Shown: positions 45,461 through 57,290 of the stretch, piece after piece | Layout of the letters: each line of letters starts with the position of its first letter | Numbering within the stretch: the stretch's first letter is position 1 | Source of the DNA: Mytilisepta virgata | Taxonomy: Eukaryota > Mollusca > Bivalvia > Mytilida > Mytilidae | Assembly: GCA_028015205.1 (NCBI GenBank) | Contig: CM051512.1 | Coordinates: 8,492,255-8,556,254, forward strand | Direction: 5' to 3' | DNA length: 64,000 nt | Notes under the pieces: model-generated | The model's database searches: none | The model's input: the letters and a program-made list of their open reading frames with translations, nothing else | What the model was told of the DNA's origin: nothing | Program-made: the position numbers and the translations under genes

Positions 45461-45785
45461 TATGCAATTCCATACGAATTCAGATTTATAATAATAAGAT
45501 ATTTTTATATGGTGCCTGGTGTAGCTCTCATCATAGGTTTAGAGATGAACTGAAAGGTAATTTGATGTGATTATACAGTTTCTTTACTTACATGTTTTAA
45601 GGAAAACCTTTAACTTAACAGGAAATGCTTAAAAGATTAGTTTACATAAAGTATGTCCTTAAAGTTGAATAAGTGGAAACCATTTGCGTGTTGTGGGGAA
45701 TACTATCAGCACGAAATATCTACATTTCAGTCTTGTTTGATTTAGAGACGTATCAGTTTTAAAAGGTCGTTAATTTAAAATAAAC

Positions 45786-47345
45786 ATGATAAAAATTGTT
45801 TTTATTTCATGGCGAGCAAATATACCAGCCAAACGTCCCAAATACCGAGAACCTCAACCAATTAATTGGAAATATAATTTCAAATTGCTGATAGATTCTG
45901 TTGAGGACTATGCCAGAAAATGGACTTCAAAGGACAAGGAGCCTGCTCAAACACTTTCAGAGTGGGTAAAGGCTATAAGGTCAATGATACAGGTCCGAAT
46001 TAAAAACTTCCAAGACCCTAAGGTTGTTGAAACATTCACTAGCCTCCATGACAAATATATAATTGCCCCAGCGGACAAACCCCATAACAGCGATTTTGTC
46101 TGCAAGAACTATTATTTTGAGTGTCTTAAAAACGAGTTGAGAATAGATAATACTGCAGGTAACCCAACTTATACACCGACCACCCTCACTAATAACCACC
46201 GGACTCTTCTTCATTCCTTTGACGTTTCTAAAAAGGTTACATTCAACAGTATAAAAACATTCGACTTCTCTAAACTCTATACTACCATACCACATTCTCA
46301 ATTAAAATATCAATTGAAACAACAAGTTCATCAATGTTTTTGTTAAGAAAAATGGCACACGCAGATATACATTTCTAGTTTTAGGTAGAGAAAAGGCTTT
46401 TTTCGCTAAGAACAATTCTGATTCTGACAAAACGTATTCTGAAGATGAAATTACACACATGTTAGATTTTCTCCTAGACAACATATTTGTTGAATTTGGC
46501 GGTCGAATTTTTCAACAGACAATCGGCATTCGAATTGCAACCAACTGTGCTCCTGTCCTTGCCGATCTGTTTCTGTACTCACATGAAGCAGACTTCATTC
46601 AAGGGATTCTACGGGAAAACAAAAAGAAACTTGCCCAATCCTTTAATTTCACTTTTCGTTATATAGATGACGTATTGTCGTTAATAACGATACATTCCAA
46701 GACTTTCTGCATCTCATCTACCCTAGTGAACATAAAATTAAGGATACTACAGATACATCAAAGTCCGCTTCATATTGGATCTGTTTCTCAAAGTAGACAA
46801 CGAGGATCGTCTGAAAACAAAACTTTATGACAAACGTGATGACTTCGACTTTCCTAATGCTAACTTTCCCTTCTTGGGTAGCAATATACCAGCATCGCCT
46901 GCATATGACGTCTACTTTTCTCAGCATATCAGATATTCAAGGGCATGCGTAAGTTACCATGACTTTCGACAAAGAGGATTACGTATGTCACAAAAGCTTC
47001 TTAACCAGGGTTTTATTAGGGATAACATGATGTCATCACTTTGGAAATTTTACGGTCATCACGAATTGATTGACCATTACAGTCTTCCAATATCTAAGAT
47101 GATGTTGGACCTGTTCCAGCTGTCATAACATTTCATGTACCTCCACCGATTTGTGACCACCACTGGATTGTCTTTGTCTAACTTTACGGCGGGTGGCATA
47201 TACGGCGAAGGATCTGCACCTGAATTAATTCCTGGTTTTTATAGCAGTTCATTGTTTTTTTAGTTTTCAGTGTTTATTAATTGTGCTTGTGGTTGTTCAT
47301 TTGTCTTCCCGGGTTTGTCTGTCTAATGGATTATGTTTTTTGGAT
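45786..47345 (+). pseudogene. Family-A retroelement, longest copy
   Basis: Starts with a 186-codon frame: an N-terminal lead, LHDKYIIAPADKP, then FDFSKLYTTIPHSQLKYQL. An internal deletion removes the segment between SFDVSKK and FNSIKTFDF. After a frameshift it continues with LDFLLDNIFVEFGGRIFQQT, a mutated RIATNCAPVLADL (MGTN in relatives), the intact active site RYIDDVLSL, and after another shift LFLKVDNEDRLKTKL and SYHDFRQRGLRMSQKLLNQG to TAA near 47128. The 3' tail follows, with a damaged core. Penelope-like-type RT by motif recall; no endonuclease seen. Confidence 0.75.
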
Positions 47346-49836
47346 TACTCCTTAGGTATATTTGTCCTCTTTGTTATTTCACTTCTGCTTTACTGTTCAA
47401 ATTGAAAGGTGCATATATATGTGCCCAGCACGTGATATAAGAGATGGGTTCTATCCGTTTTGTTTTGTTTTAATTAATCATCTGTCAAAAAGTGATCAAT
47501 ATTCAAACATAGCGAGAATCCACATAATGACTCCCATATGATTTGATATAATTATTATAGCATGGTTTAACGTAGACATTAACTCTGTGAACATCTCAAT
47601 ATGTCAGTTTCTTTTCGAATTTACTAAAGTATTATATATATGGGATAAAGACAACCAATTTACCTCTTTAGAACATTCACAAATATCTGATCGTTTCGGT
47701 ATTCTTTTACATATATTTACAACAAAATAGATTAAAGAAAAGGTCAACAATGACATACCAATCAATCAAAGACAACCAACCGACACAACCCCGGAAAAAA
47801 ATAAAATAAAGAGCACAAAACACAACAGAGAATAGGCAGAATGACTTGGTATAGACATGTATACTGTGATTTGATGAAGCACGTACTGAAGCTATTATTT
47901 GAGCTTGTAGAAATAATTACGTCTAATGTTGTATCTATGAGTTATAGAATTGATTGGCTATCATTTACCAACGAACCTTCACAAGACTGTACATGTGTGC
48001 CTTTTTAGATGTTGCTGATTCAAAATGGAAGGCCTAATTTGTTTATGTTTCTAGTTTGTTTGTTTTGACTTTCTATGTCAGGAGCTTTGGCGTGTGCTTG
48101 AACTTATCTTTGTGTTGTTACTGTAAACCAAACACAATAAGAACAAGACAACAGAATATCAGCACTTGCAATGTGAAATCACACAAGAATCGGATGATGG
48201 ACTTGCTACACTTACAGTTTGTAATATCTGTGAAGTGTTGAGTTCGGCCTTGTGTCATATCAAGGAAGAAGGGATATCTAATCGATAGCACAATAACATT
48301 GAAAGCGAATCTAAAATTGGGTGTGACAACAATTCATGCTAGCACATTCTATATAAAAGCGCTAATTCAACTTAATTAGGATTTGTTTAATAGGTGAAAC
48401 TTTTAGGGTGACTTTGCACTTCTTCATTTTAACCACTTACAATGAGCTAATACAACACATGCATTATAGAATAAAAATGTTGCAAAACATCTCCAAAAAC
48501 TAAATCAACAAATTTAAATGCTTAATCTAATGATTTTTTTAATGGTTTAGTATTGCGAATATTTTAACTTGGAAAAAAAAGAGAACAAAATAAAAAAGAA
48601 ATAATCGTTGTCCTTTGGTTGAATCTTTCTTGTTTCTAACGTTTTGCCTGTAATGATGAAAAGATACTGTTAGTTTACTTATCAATCTTAAGAGTATTTT
48701 GTACACATTACCTCACATAGGATTAATCTTCATTATAATTTATTAAGTAAAAATGTAATCATTTACATTTGTCTCCCTAATCCGAGAGTTTATATAAGGT
48801 AAAGATACACTATACAGCATTTTTTGACTGACTGATGACAAAACTCAATGATATCAACATGTTTAAAATTCGTCATACGATTATTACCTCACGTTATTAT
48901 ATTGACATCGTATGACCTCATTAGATAAACATGCCGACTGAGCTGTGTTTATCTGAGAAACTCGGTATCTCAAACTGACCTCCACAGCTGGTGGTTATCA
49001 GATGTGGCAAGCGTGTCTGTGTGTATGTGAGGGAGGGGGGAGGGGGAAGCACGTTTCAATAGGATATGCTATGAAATATAGTTCAACCATTTGGATAATA
49101 TAAATGTTACAGTATCGATCAATATCTATTTTGATGCACGATTTTTCAGTTTTTTCAAGGTTGAAAGTTGTGAAAGCAAAGCCAACAACATTGAGGAGTA
49201 TATTTATGCTGAAATAGCAAAAAGGAAAAAATTACGGACATTAATAAGATATTCTAGATAATATGTTTCCCCTTGTCAACCGTATTTTTCCAAAGGTCAT
49301 GCTATATGTTTTGTTGTAGTCTATATCAAATGTTAGGAGATATTTTTATGCTTAGAAACTATACATTTGCTCTATCCTATTGGCGAAACAGAATTCGATT
49401 GGCAGCCGTTGCATCTGAATTTAAAATGTACATGTTTTAGGACAGTATTGCCACACCTGTCATATGTGATACAAAATTGATGCATTGAGTCTCGAGGTTA
49501 TATGACAGACATTTGTAAATATTCGTTTTAATTACACAAGCATGTGTTTTCTTGTTATTTTGTTTTTTTTTGTCTCTCTTTATTAAATAGCACAAGTAAT
49601 ATTTGATCATAAACAGCCATGTTTACTCTTGACTAGCTTTTTTTTCTGTTTACGAAAACGAAATCAAAATTACAAGACCAAAACAAGATGAAACACGAAA
49701 AACAACATATCTTGATTTGATCTTGTTATCTTGAATTCGTTTGAACATATTATGCCGCTTGAAATCCAGACAAAGAACGCCGTTTATAGTATTAGTAGAT
49801 TTTTTTCTATTATATAACTTACTTATTTATGTTTTA
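47346..49836. other. Intergenic; repeat F and G fragments, no gene seen
   Basis: 47728-47870 is an inverted family-F copy (AATGACATACCAATCAATCA). 48105-48195 resembles family G. 49125-49200 resembles 38020-38100. No exon-like frames. A G-rich run GAGGGAGGGGGGAGGGGGAA lies at 49030-49049. Confidence 0.4.
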
Positions 49837-52800
49837 TTATTTTTGGCAGATGTATCTACGATCATGATAACAGTAGTCATCATTCCATTCATAGAAGAGT
49901 TTTTCATGTATATCAATGCAGTCCTCATTTCCATCCTGATTGTTTGGTTCCACAATGGTAGTTGTATGCCAATCTGTTACTGTGACTGGATCTCTGTTTG
50001 AAGCCCATACAAAGTCCCCTTCGTCATATTCATCTGTTCCCCCGATCCAAAATGCTGAAATACATTATATTCATGACTGATATTTGTACATTCAAATAAT
50101 CAGGTAGTTATAAACCTTGATATGATTCTTATTATAAGTACATACATGACATAAGAAATTAAATAGCTTATGCTGATTTTTTAGATAAAGATCAAAAATC
50201 CAATCAAAAACATCTTATTACTCTGGGGCAGACTGGTTATTCTTTTTCGTTTAATAATCAATAAATCACCAACATTCGATTAACCAAGCATCCAAACCCG
50301 AACGGTGGCCATTGTCACATGTTTTAATTCAAACCTTTTAGGTCCTTCACCAGTACACTACAACCTTCTCTTTATATCATAATTCTTAAAATGGATACAC
50401 TTTCTTACTGTCTTGCTTTTCCGTTGCTTGCCGACGGAGGAAATCTATCTCCTGTTGGCTCCTTGGCTCAGCTAGAATTCCACCCAACTTTTCACAGTTT
50501 GACTAAAATTATATATTTTATTGTAAGTGAAATGATATAAATATATAAATGTCTTCTTTTTCATGTGTGTGTGTCACACAGGATGGCATTGTGGAAATTG
50601 ACACATTTTGTATGACTGTTGGAAGTAAAAGAAGACGCCACAAATGTCGCAGTAAAAGAAAATTAATATCTGTTTAATGAACTATGCGGTTAATCTGTGT
50701 AAACAATACATTTTTTCAGCAAAATACAAAATGAAAAGTCCAAAATTTATCTAATCAACATTTCCGCAATTAAATGTACTATGTCCCTATAAATCAGTGG
50801 AAATCGAAAATAATATAATTCTTAATATTGGATACTTTAACTTTAAGCAATTAATGTACTTCAACTTCTTTGTTGAATATGCAGTATACACTGGTTTCTA
50901 ATATGTCACTACTTTCTCTTTGCTAATATTACATTTATGTCTTGTGGTCTTTGCATGTTTTTCCTGCAGGGAGAATGGTGATTAACATTTTAGCGTTAAC
51001 AGTGTAAATCAGGTCCAGTTGAGGGCTTTCACTCTTTTTATTTAACACCTTTGGTCTTGATTTTTTTTCATTCACGTATTTGTTAATTTTGCAATCATAC
51101 CTATCATATTTTATTTCAGTTTTCGTATGTTGACTTCCGTACAGTTAAATATTAAGACGGGATAGAGTAATATAAGAGCTACATAAACAGGCTGTTCAAT
51201 AAACTATTTTTGTGGCATTTGTCTGTTGTGTTACAGTCTCATGAATTTGTCTTTTCCTTGGATTTTTAATTTACGGACTTTTTCCACTGTTTTGCTGCTT
51301 TGGTTTTCTTTTGCCAATATTTGATTAGCAGGTTTATGCAAAATATGTCTTACAGAAAACAATAGTACAGCATACTGTTATAATAAAGACACATTTACAT
51401 TATTATTACTCTATCGTAAGTCAAGTGGTGCTATCCGTTGGACGCATATACACTGTTGACCTTTTATTTGAGTGCATGTATTTTGTGAAGATGGACATAT
51501 GTACTATATTTTTGTACGACCCATTTTAATGAAAAGGACAAATATATCTTAGGAGCAAACCAAAAACGCAACCCATTAGTCAGACAAACCCGGGAAGACA
51601 AATGAACAACCACAAGCACAACACACAAACACTGAAAACTAAAGAACAAAGAACAACACGAACTCCTATGAAAACGCAGGTGCTCCGGAAGGGTAAGCAG
51701 TTCCTGCTCCGTATACGTTAATGAAATGTATATTCATACTTCGATAGTATAGACTCATACATGCCAACCTCTGAAACCTTCAATGATGGAGATCTTCCCC
51801 TCAGCTATGACAGCGGAGGTGGAGATTTCGCACGAACGACATTTTCAGCCTACAATATAAATATATGACCTGTACAATATATACTTCTACAAAACACCAA
51901 TATACAGAGTTAATAAATATACTTGCAGGAAAAATTTGATGCAATTTTACTGTCAGGAAACAGTTTAGAACACAACTGAGTAAAATGATCAGCAAAAACA
52001 AATGGCAAGTTGTGTTCTGCCGCAAAATTACTAAACAAAGTTTCAGTCAGGATAAGTTGACTGTCAAATTTATCGTTTGGTTTCTGGAAGAAACAATCAT
52101 CAATTTTGTAGTTTTTTAGCCTCAACTGTCTTATTGTGAGTCTCACATTTAGCATGCCTTTTAACGTCGTACACACCACCGAAAAGTTGACTGCACATAA
52201 TGTGCAATATGAAGATTCATTGCCGAGTGAACTTTGTCTTAAAAATTGAAAATAATTTCTTCCAATCTGCTTGAAATTTGCAGTTATATTACTTCTTTTT
52301 TACACTGCCGCTTGGTCTATACAAAGACCTCTTTCTTGTTGGAATTGACATGGCAGAAATTATTTTCGATTACCTATAAATCGAACATAAAAAAAGTACT
52401 CATCAAAGTTTTCAAATGATCGCTGATCTTTTTTTATTATTTTTTTTTTACTTCTATTGACAGTAATGAAAAATCCCTACAACTACGAGATTCTATACTC
52501 CCGCACACGAGCGAACCGGCAAGTGGGAGATTTCCGGAATTTCGTTATTTGTGCGGAAAACTCCCACAAAAAAACGGGAGAGTTGGCAGTTATGTGAACT
52601 TGAGAACAAATCTTAATATCGTAATGACCAAATCAGAAAGGCAGAAAACAACTGAAGAACAGATCTCCATTAAGGGAAGAATCTACTACTTAATTGGAAA
52701 AAAGTATGACAAATGTAACAATTTTAAACAAGAACCAGAACACAAATGCAAGACGCTCAACTGTAACCTCCTTAAGATCTCCCGTCCGAAAACAGAGCTA

Positions 52801-54002
52801 TCCAGTCAGTTAAAAAAGCAAAATGGATAACACGAGAGATCAACAACAACATACAACGCCATTCAATCGACTGACTTTAGAAAAAAGGTAATATAAAAGA
52901 GCACAAAAAACAAACAAAAACAAGAGAGGCAGGATAGTCCGAGTTGGCATACACACTGACCAATGACCAATTAACCTGTTTTTTTTCTTTTTCTCAGACC
53001 CCTTCTTATCTATTCTGACCCTCTTGTGTACAAAACACACTATTAATCCCAGTACAGTATGATAAGCAACAACATGACCGCTACCTAAACATGTAAACAA
53101 ATAGTTACACAGTACGTAATTTATATAGCATTAACAGCAACAGCATTCATTGATACTAATTTCTTCCAATCATGACCCATCGGTATTCCTCAAGCAACGA
53201 AACAACCAACAAATATTTACAGTATTAAGATGTAATTTTGTACTAACCTTTGCGTCATACCAGTCTGCTTCTTCGGACCCAGAGCTGAAGTAGTAACACT
53301 CACCGGCTCCTTCTGTCCAGTCGTCAGCACATTCTTCTCCTACGTTTAAAAGAGTGGAACAATTAGTTACTACATGTACTACATAAAATGTGAATGAGTT
53401 AACGTTATAAAATCGGCTTTCAGATTGTTTTATTACATGAAAACTACATAATCATCATAATAACGAATTCTAATATCATTTTACCCAAAACCACTACCAT
53501 TGGTAGTAAATAGATAAATGATCCAAAAGTCATGACAGGTACTGTGTTTCAATCGACTAAAATACTATTTTTATCACACAGATTAACCAATAATTAGTTG
53601 GGGTTTTGGTCCTTTTTTTAGCACATTTGGCTATTTCGCAGCGGCCAATTTGATTGGTGGAGGAAGCCGGAGTACATCGAGAGAACTACCGACCTTCGGT
53701 AGGCAGATTGGCAATCCTTGTCAATGAAGATCGGAGTCGAACACACACCGCCACGTGTGAGATTCGAACTCACAACCTCTGTGTTGATATATCAAGTATG
53801 AATTGATTCTGTTTAAAGTATGTAACAATAACAAACCTAGAATTTTATTAATGTCTTCCTCTATTTTGTTGTCTATATATTCCTTCATATTTGTTTCATC
53901 GAAATTTGCTGTACCAGATATTGGTACCTCATCCAAGGTTAAATCTACAGACCGAGCAGTAACACTTGACACTAACAGAAAACTTGCGACGATCCAAAAC
54001 AT
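49837..54002 (-). CDS. Secreted C-type lectin (four exons)
   Basis: Predicted secreted single-CTLD lectin of 189 aa. Exons: 53837-54002, 53248-53339, 50409-50502, 49837-50054; 570 nt, intron phases 1, 0, 1. Signal peptide MFWIVASFLLVSSVTA, then an acidic linker and a short amphipathic helix (EYIDNKIEEDINKIL, 41-55) that could act as an oligomerising neck. CTLD: C59, CYYF (70-73), C89, LAEPRS, WIGGTDE (120-126), EPN (153-155), C163, WND (174-176), C179, C187, stop after QK. Six cysteines give three predicted disulfides. EPN/WND predicts calcium-dependent mannose-type binding. Donors are GTTTGT, GTTAGT and GTAAGA; acceptors are CGTAG, TTTTAG and TTTCAG. The same scaffold and phases occur in the membrane lectin at 24096-27408. 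Intron 2 holds a family-A tail and a zinc-finger transposon remnant; intron 1 holds a SINE. Confidence 0.88.
50505..51535. other. Lectin intron 2, proximal part; one repeat fragment
   Basis: 51225-51330 resembles family G (ATGAATTTGTCTTTTCCTTGG, then TTTTGCCAATATTTGATTAG). Otherwise AT-rich without features. Confidence 0.4.
51540..51716 (-). mobile_element. Family-A retroelement 3' tail only
   Basis: The minus strand runs from CGTATACGGAGCAGGAACTG through the core CTTACCCTTCCGGAGCACCT to CGGGTTTGTCTGACTAATGG. No coding part remains. Located in intron 2 of the secreted lectin, same strand. Confidence 0.7.
51757..52592 (-). pseudogene. Zinc-finger DNA-transposon remnant (hAT-like)
   Basis: Minus strand, with frameshifts: MSIPTRKRSLYRPSGSVKK, then LRQSSLGNESSYCTLCAVNF, DVKRHAKCETHNKTVEAKK (a C2H2/BED-like finger C..C....H....H), and FADHFTQLCSKLFPDSKIAS. 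I recall this arrangement from hAT-type element proteins in invertebrates and fish. The flanks ATGCCAACCTCTGA (51757) and, inverted, ACTGCCAACTCTCCCG (52592) look like imperfect terminal repeats. No transposase catalytic region is left. Confidence 0.45.
52593..53245. other. Lectin intron 2, distal part; repeat F fragment
   Basis: 52880-52975 carries an inverted family-F fragment (AAAGAGCACAAAAAACAAAC, then GGCAGGATAGTCCGAGTTGG). The 93-codon plus-strand frame at 52549-52830 is unsupported. Confidence 0.4.
53595..53790 (-). repeat. tRNA-derived SINE in lectin intron 1
   Basis: Matches the SINE of the 749-bp array: AGCACATTTGGCTATTTCGC, AACTACCGACCTTCGGTAGG, and the B box GTGTGAGATTCGAACTCACA (plus-strand reading). 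The 5' head with the A box is missing. It ends about 45 bp from coding exon 1. Confidence 0.7.
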
Positions 54003-54224
54003 TTTTTCTAAAACAATAAATTAAAACCCTTTTAAAGTACAGTTATAGATTAAAGATCTTTTAGATCTTAAATGTTGTGCAACTAAGTAATGTGAAAACA
54101 ATTACATGAAGATTATAACATATGAAACATTAAATCGTTTATTAAATATTGGTCATATTTGTTGTTTATTATTATTATTATTCATTTTACTTTAAGCATT
54201 TTTTCTTTCTTTCAACTCTTACAG

Positions 54225-54650
54225 ATACACATTATTGTAGAGCTTGTGACATATACATTAACTTCCTGTACAGAGCCGGCCGGCTCCTGACAGAAAAGAT
54301 GCTCGAACATGAGTATGTTGCTCCTAAGTTGCAGTCAGCCTTATTAAAGTTTGATGGAGGTCATCATGACTTGGTTCACAGATACGAAAAAACCCTATAG
54401 ACAATAAAAATGGACCTGATCCATAGATGTTGTACCTTCCTCATACCGGATTTGACATGGCGGGTGTCCTGAAGGAAGCAGAGACTGTTTACTCTCATGG
54501 GGTCCATGTTGTTCATATGTTTTAAGTTTTTAGTTTTTAAGTGTAGTGTTGGTATTGTTTTGGTCTTTTCTTCGTTGTTCTCCGGAGTTAATCAGTTATT
54601 TTCGATTTCCCCCTCCTTCGAATGTCACTTTGGTATTTCTTGACTTTACC
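54225..54650 (+). mobile_element. Family-B retroelement 3' end with residual ORF
   Basis: The plus strand encodes INFLYRAGRLLTEKMLEHEY and FDGGHHDLVHRYEKTL before TAG, homologous in position to the family-A C-terminus (FYGRHHELID.YG). This shows that families A and B are related reverse transcriptase elements. The B-type tail follows (CGGATTTGACATGG, a damaged core, TTCTCCGGAGTTAATCAGTT) to GGTATTTCTTGACTTTACCT. It sits between lectin exon 1 and its probable 5' UTR exon. Confidence 0.65.
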
Positions 54651-54774
54651 TGGTACACTTCTAGCTTCAAATTTAAAATCGGGTGGGAATATAATTATGA
54701 GTCTTATATTAAAAGTTAACTACATGAATTACCATATATTGAACAAATAAACAGATAAAGATAAAGAATCTTAC

Positions 54775-54900
54775 CTTCAAACGACACTTTCGAGATTTGA
54801 AAATTTTTTTATAAAATCCTGAATTTATAACGGACACAGAAATGCTTATTTTGACATTACCATATTATTGGATTAATTGGTTAAACTCCATATATAATGA
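54775..54900 (-). promoter_or_regulatory. Probable 5' UTR exon and core promoter of the secreted lectin
   Basis: A strong minus-strand donor (GTTTGAAG then GTAAGA, boundary 54774/54775) pairs with a plausible acceptor TTTATTGTTTTAG just above the ATG at 54002. A TATATA sequence lies at 54891-54896, about 30 bp upstream of a likely start near 54862. The arrangement is inferred from splice and TATA signals only. Confidence 0.4.
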
Positions 54901-54924
54901 GTACAATTTTGATTGTTAAACTTT

Positions 54925-55021
54925 ATTTAATGTACTTAATATGTGTCATTATATAATTAAAAAAGTAATCATTAAATTTTCATATTTAATTATATAATGA
55001 CACATATTAAGTACATTAAAT
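54925..55021. repeat. Perfect 35-bp inverted repeat with 27-bp loop
   Basis: ATTTAATGTACTTAATATGT at 54925 is the start of a 35-bp arm repeated as its exact reverse complement at 54987-55021. It lies about 30 bp upstream of the putative lectin TATA box and would form a hairpin or cruciform. It may be a tiny foldback element. Confidence 0.9.
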
Positions 55022-57070
55022 ACACCAATAGCTGTGGTGTATTTTGTCCGTGATGCTTCACTACACATTAAACCTATTTACTTGAGATATGAACCTTACT
55101 TAATATTAAATCTTTCAATATTTTGTCCGAGGTTGTGTCTGTTGGGTGGCGGTCATTGATTTGTATGCCATTGATGACCTTTCCTCTTTTCTTATTGTGA
55201 ATAGTATTGATAAATGGTAAATCATTATATTAAAAAATCATATTTGCATAAAAACGAAATCGTTGCATTGGCACCAAGTACGAGCAAATCCCTATTACTA
55301 TGATTTAATACTTGGTTTCAGTGGAATATTTTTATTAACATTAATGTATAAAACTGCGGAAAATATTATTCAGCTCAGTTGCAAGTGTTTCGATACTAGC
55401 CCGAAATTGTTGTTTAAAATTACAATTATACAAATGTAAACTAAGTAGTTTATCCGTCGTCCTTAGATTTTTTGGCTTTGCCATTTTGTTGTGTCAAACG
55501 TAGGTTATTGCTTCAAGTTAATTTTAAGAGTTCAGATGAAGTCAGCAGCGGACCGTGTTTAGATGTATATTGTATTTTCATTCTATATACATTGGCATGC
55601 TTTTATTAAGTGCAATCGCCCCTTATTCCAGGTTTTACAAAACAAAACAACGAATCGATTCTTGTTCCGGATTTCATGGATCGAATTTTCGAATCTTGTG
55701 TCAATGGTCTCGACAAACGGTGCGTTAGATGGGTAAATAATCTTTAGATACATTAACGGGGGCTAGTATATTTACTGTAACTTATTTCCCAATCAACTAT
55801 AAACATGATAAATAAATAGATTTAAGTTAACTACTTACTTCAAACTTCTATTTGCTCTAGGTAAAATGAAAATAGTATAGTTGTCTCAGGTCCTCGCAAT
55901 TAGCGAGATCATAAGTAGGGTGCTATGAAAGGTTCATTGATTCGCTGTTTTAGCGTGTCTTATTTCCCGAGGGGAAAACAGCCCGACAAGATACAATTTT
56001 GGCTTCCTTTTCATACAATATGTACAAATATGTAGGAAACTGATAAATATCGTTAGACAAGGGGTTTTCCGATATAAATTGTGCAAGTCATATCTTATTG
56101 AATCAAACAAAAATGTCATTAACTGTCACAAAATTTTGTAAATAAACAAACCAATTTGCAAACACTGATTTAGTGGAGATCAGATAGTTGACGTAATAAT
56201 TATATATGCGCAAGACCTTGCACAATTTCTCTATTTGTTGTCGTTTGGATGATAATTTTTTTTTTTTGAAAAAAAAAATATCGAGTTGGTGACCATTGAG
56301 AACTTAGGAGGTCATCCGTGCAACCCTATACGCACCTAGATTGCAATTAGTGACCATTAATACAACCATTTTAAGATCGTCAATTTTACATGTATGCTGT
56401 GTTTTTACACTATAATTTTCTATGATATATGTTTTGGTGCATACTGGGACGATTTAACCCTAAGATGTCCTCAAGGTCGAATAATTAGAACAGGTTAATG
56501 CACAAGGAAGATGTTTCTTACATTCAACAAAATTAAATAACTTTTTACCTTTTGCACGCCAGTATTAAAATAACAGCAAATGAGATGGTGATAACTGAAA
56601 AATGGACTTAACCAGCACAGTAATTAGTAAATAAATGTCCTTTGGTATCAGTTTTGATTTACAAGATACGTGTAACTAAGTCAGGTAATTAAAAGCACGT
56701 CAGTTATGCTTCCGGCCGTTATTGTTAAAGATGGGGATCCGAATGCCAAGATGACCAATAAGATAAACTCAAAATCGTGTAAGGACAGAGCTGTGATCGC
56801 CGCAGATATTCATCATGTTTTAACCAATTTTAAAATTTTATGACAATAAATTCTAGATTATAACTTTCGTATTTGTTTTTAATTACAAGAACAACGGACT
56901 AATTAGTCGAATGCTAGTTATGCCCCAAGTACGAACATGCTGAGATTAAGATAAGACAGAAAACCCCTAAAACTAAAGGGTATCAACTTTATGAATTCTT
57001 CCACGTATATGTATACCATAACAGTTTTATTTTGCTCCAAATTCGAACCCAATTTAATATAAAATAAGAA
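55022..57070. other. Upstream intergenic region; no gene seen
   Basis: AT-rich. 55120-55200 holds a family-F fragment (GATTTGTATGCCATTGATGA). 56249-56282 is a T-run/A-run foldback around the sequence TTTTGAAAAA. Confidence 0.4.
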
Positions 57071-57074
57071 TTTA

Positions 57075-57290
57075 AAGATACTAATATAAGATATAGTAAA
57101 TTTATACTATGCTGTATACGACGCATTTCAAGGAGTTACCTCTCACCAGCAGCATTAATACCGAAACATTTGGAAGACCTAAAACCAAACTTATATTAAA
57201 CAAGAAGTACTCAACCAAAAATACCGAAATAGGAAGCCAAATTTCAGCTAAGGAGATCTACCATGTGCAATGACAATGCTTACATGACAA
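57075..57290 (-). repeat. Dispersed repeat family C (inverted copy)
   Basis: Reverse complement of 34215-34420 and 13855-14035 with few substitutions (for example CTGCTGGTGAGAGG for CTGCTGATGAGAGG). Confidence 0.75.

Noticed and set aside
52549..52830. 93-codon lysine-rich plus-strand frame
   Set aside because: A-rich intronic sequence antisense to the secreted lectin gene, overlapping the end of a transposon remnant.
53803..54024. 73-codon plus-strand frame
   Set aside because: Antisense shadow of the secreted lectin exon 1.
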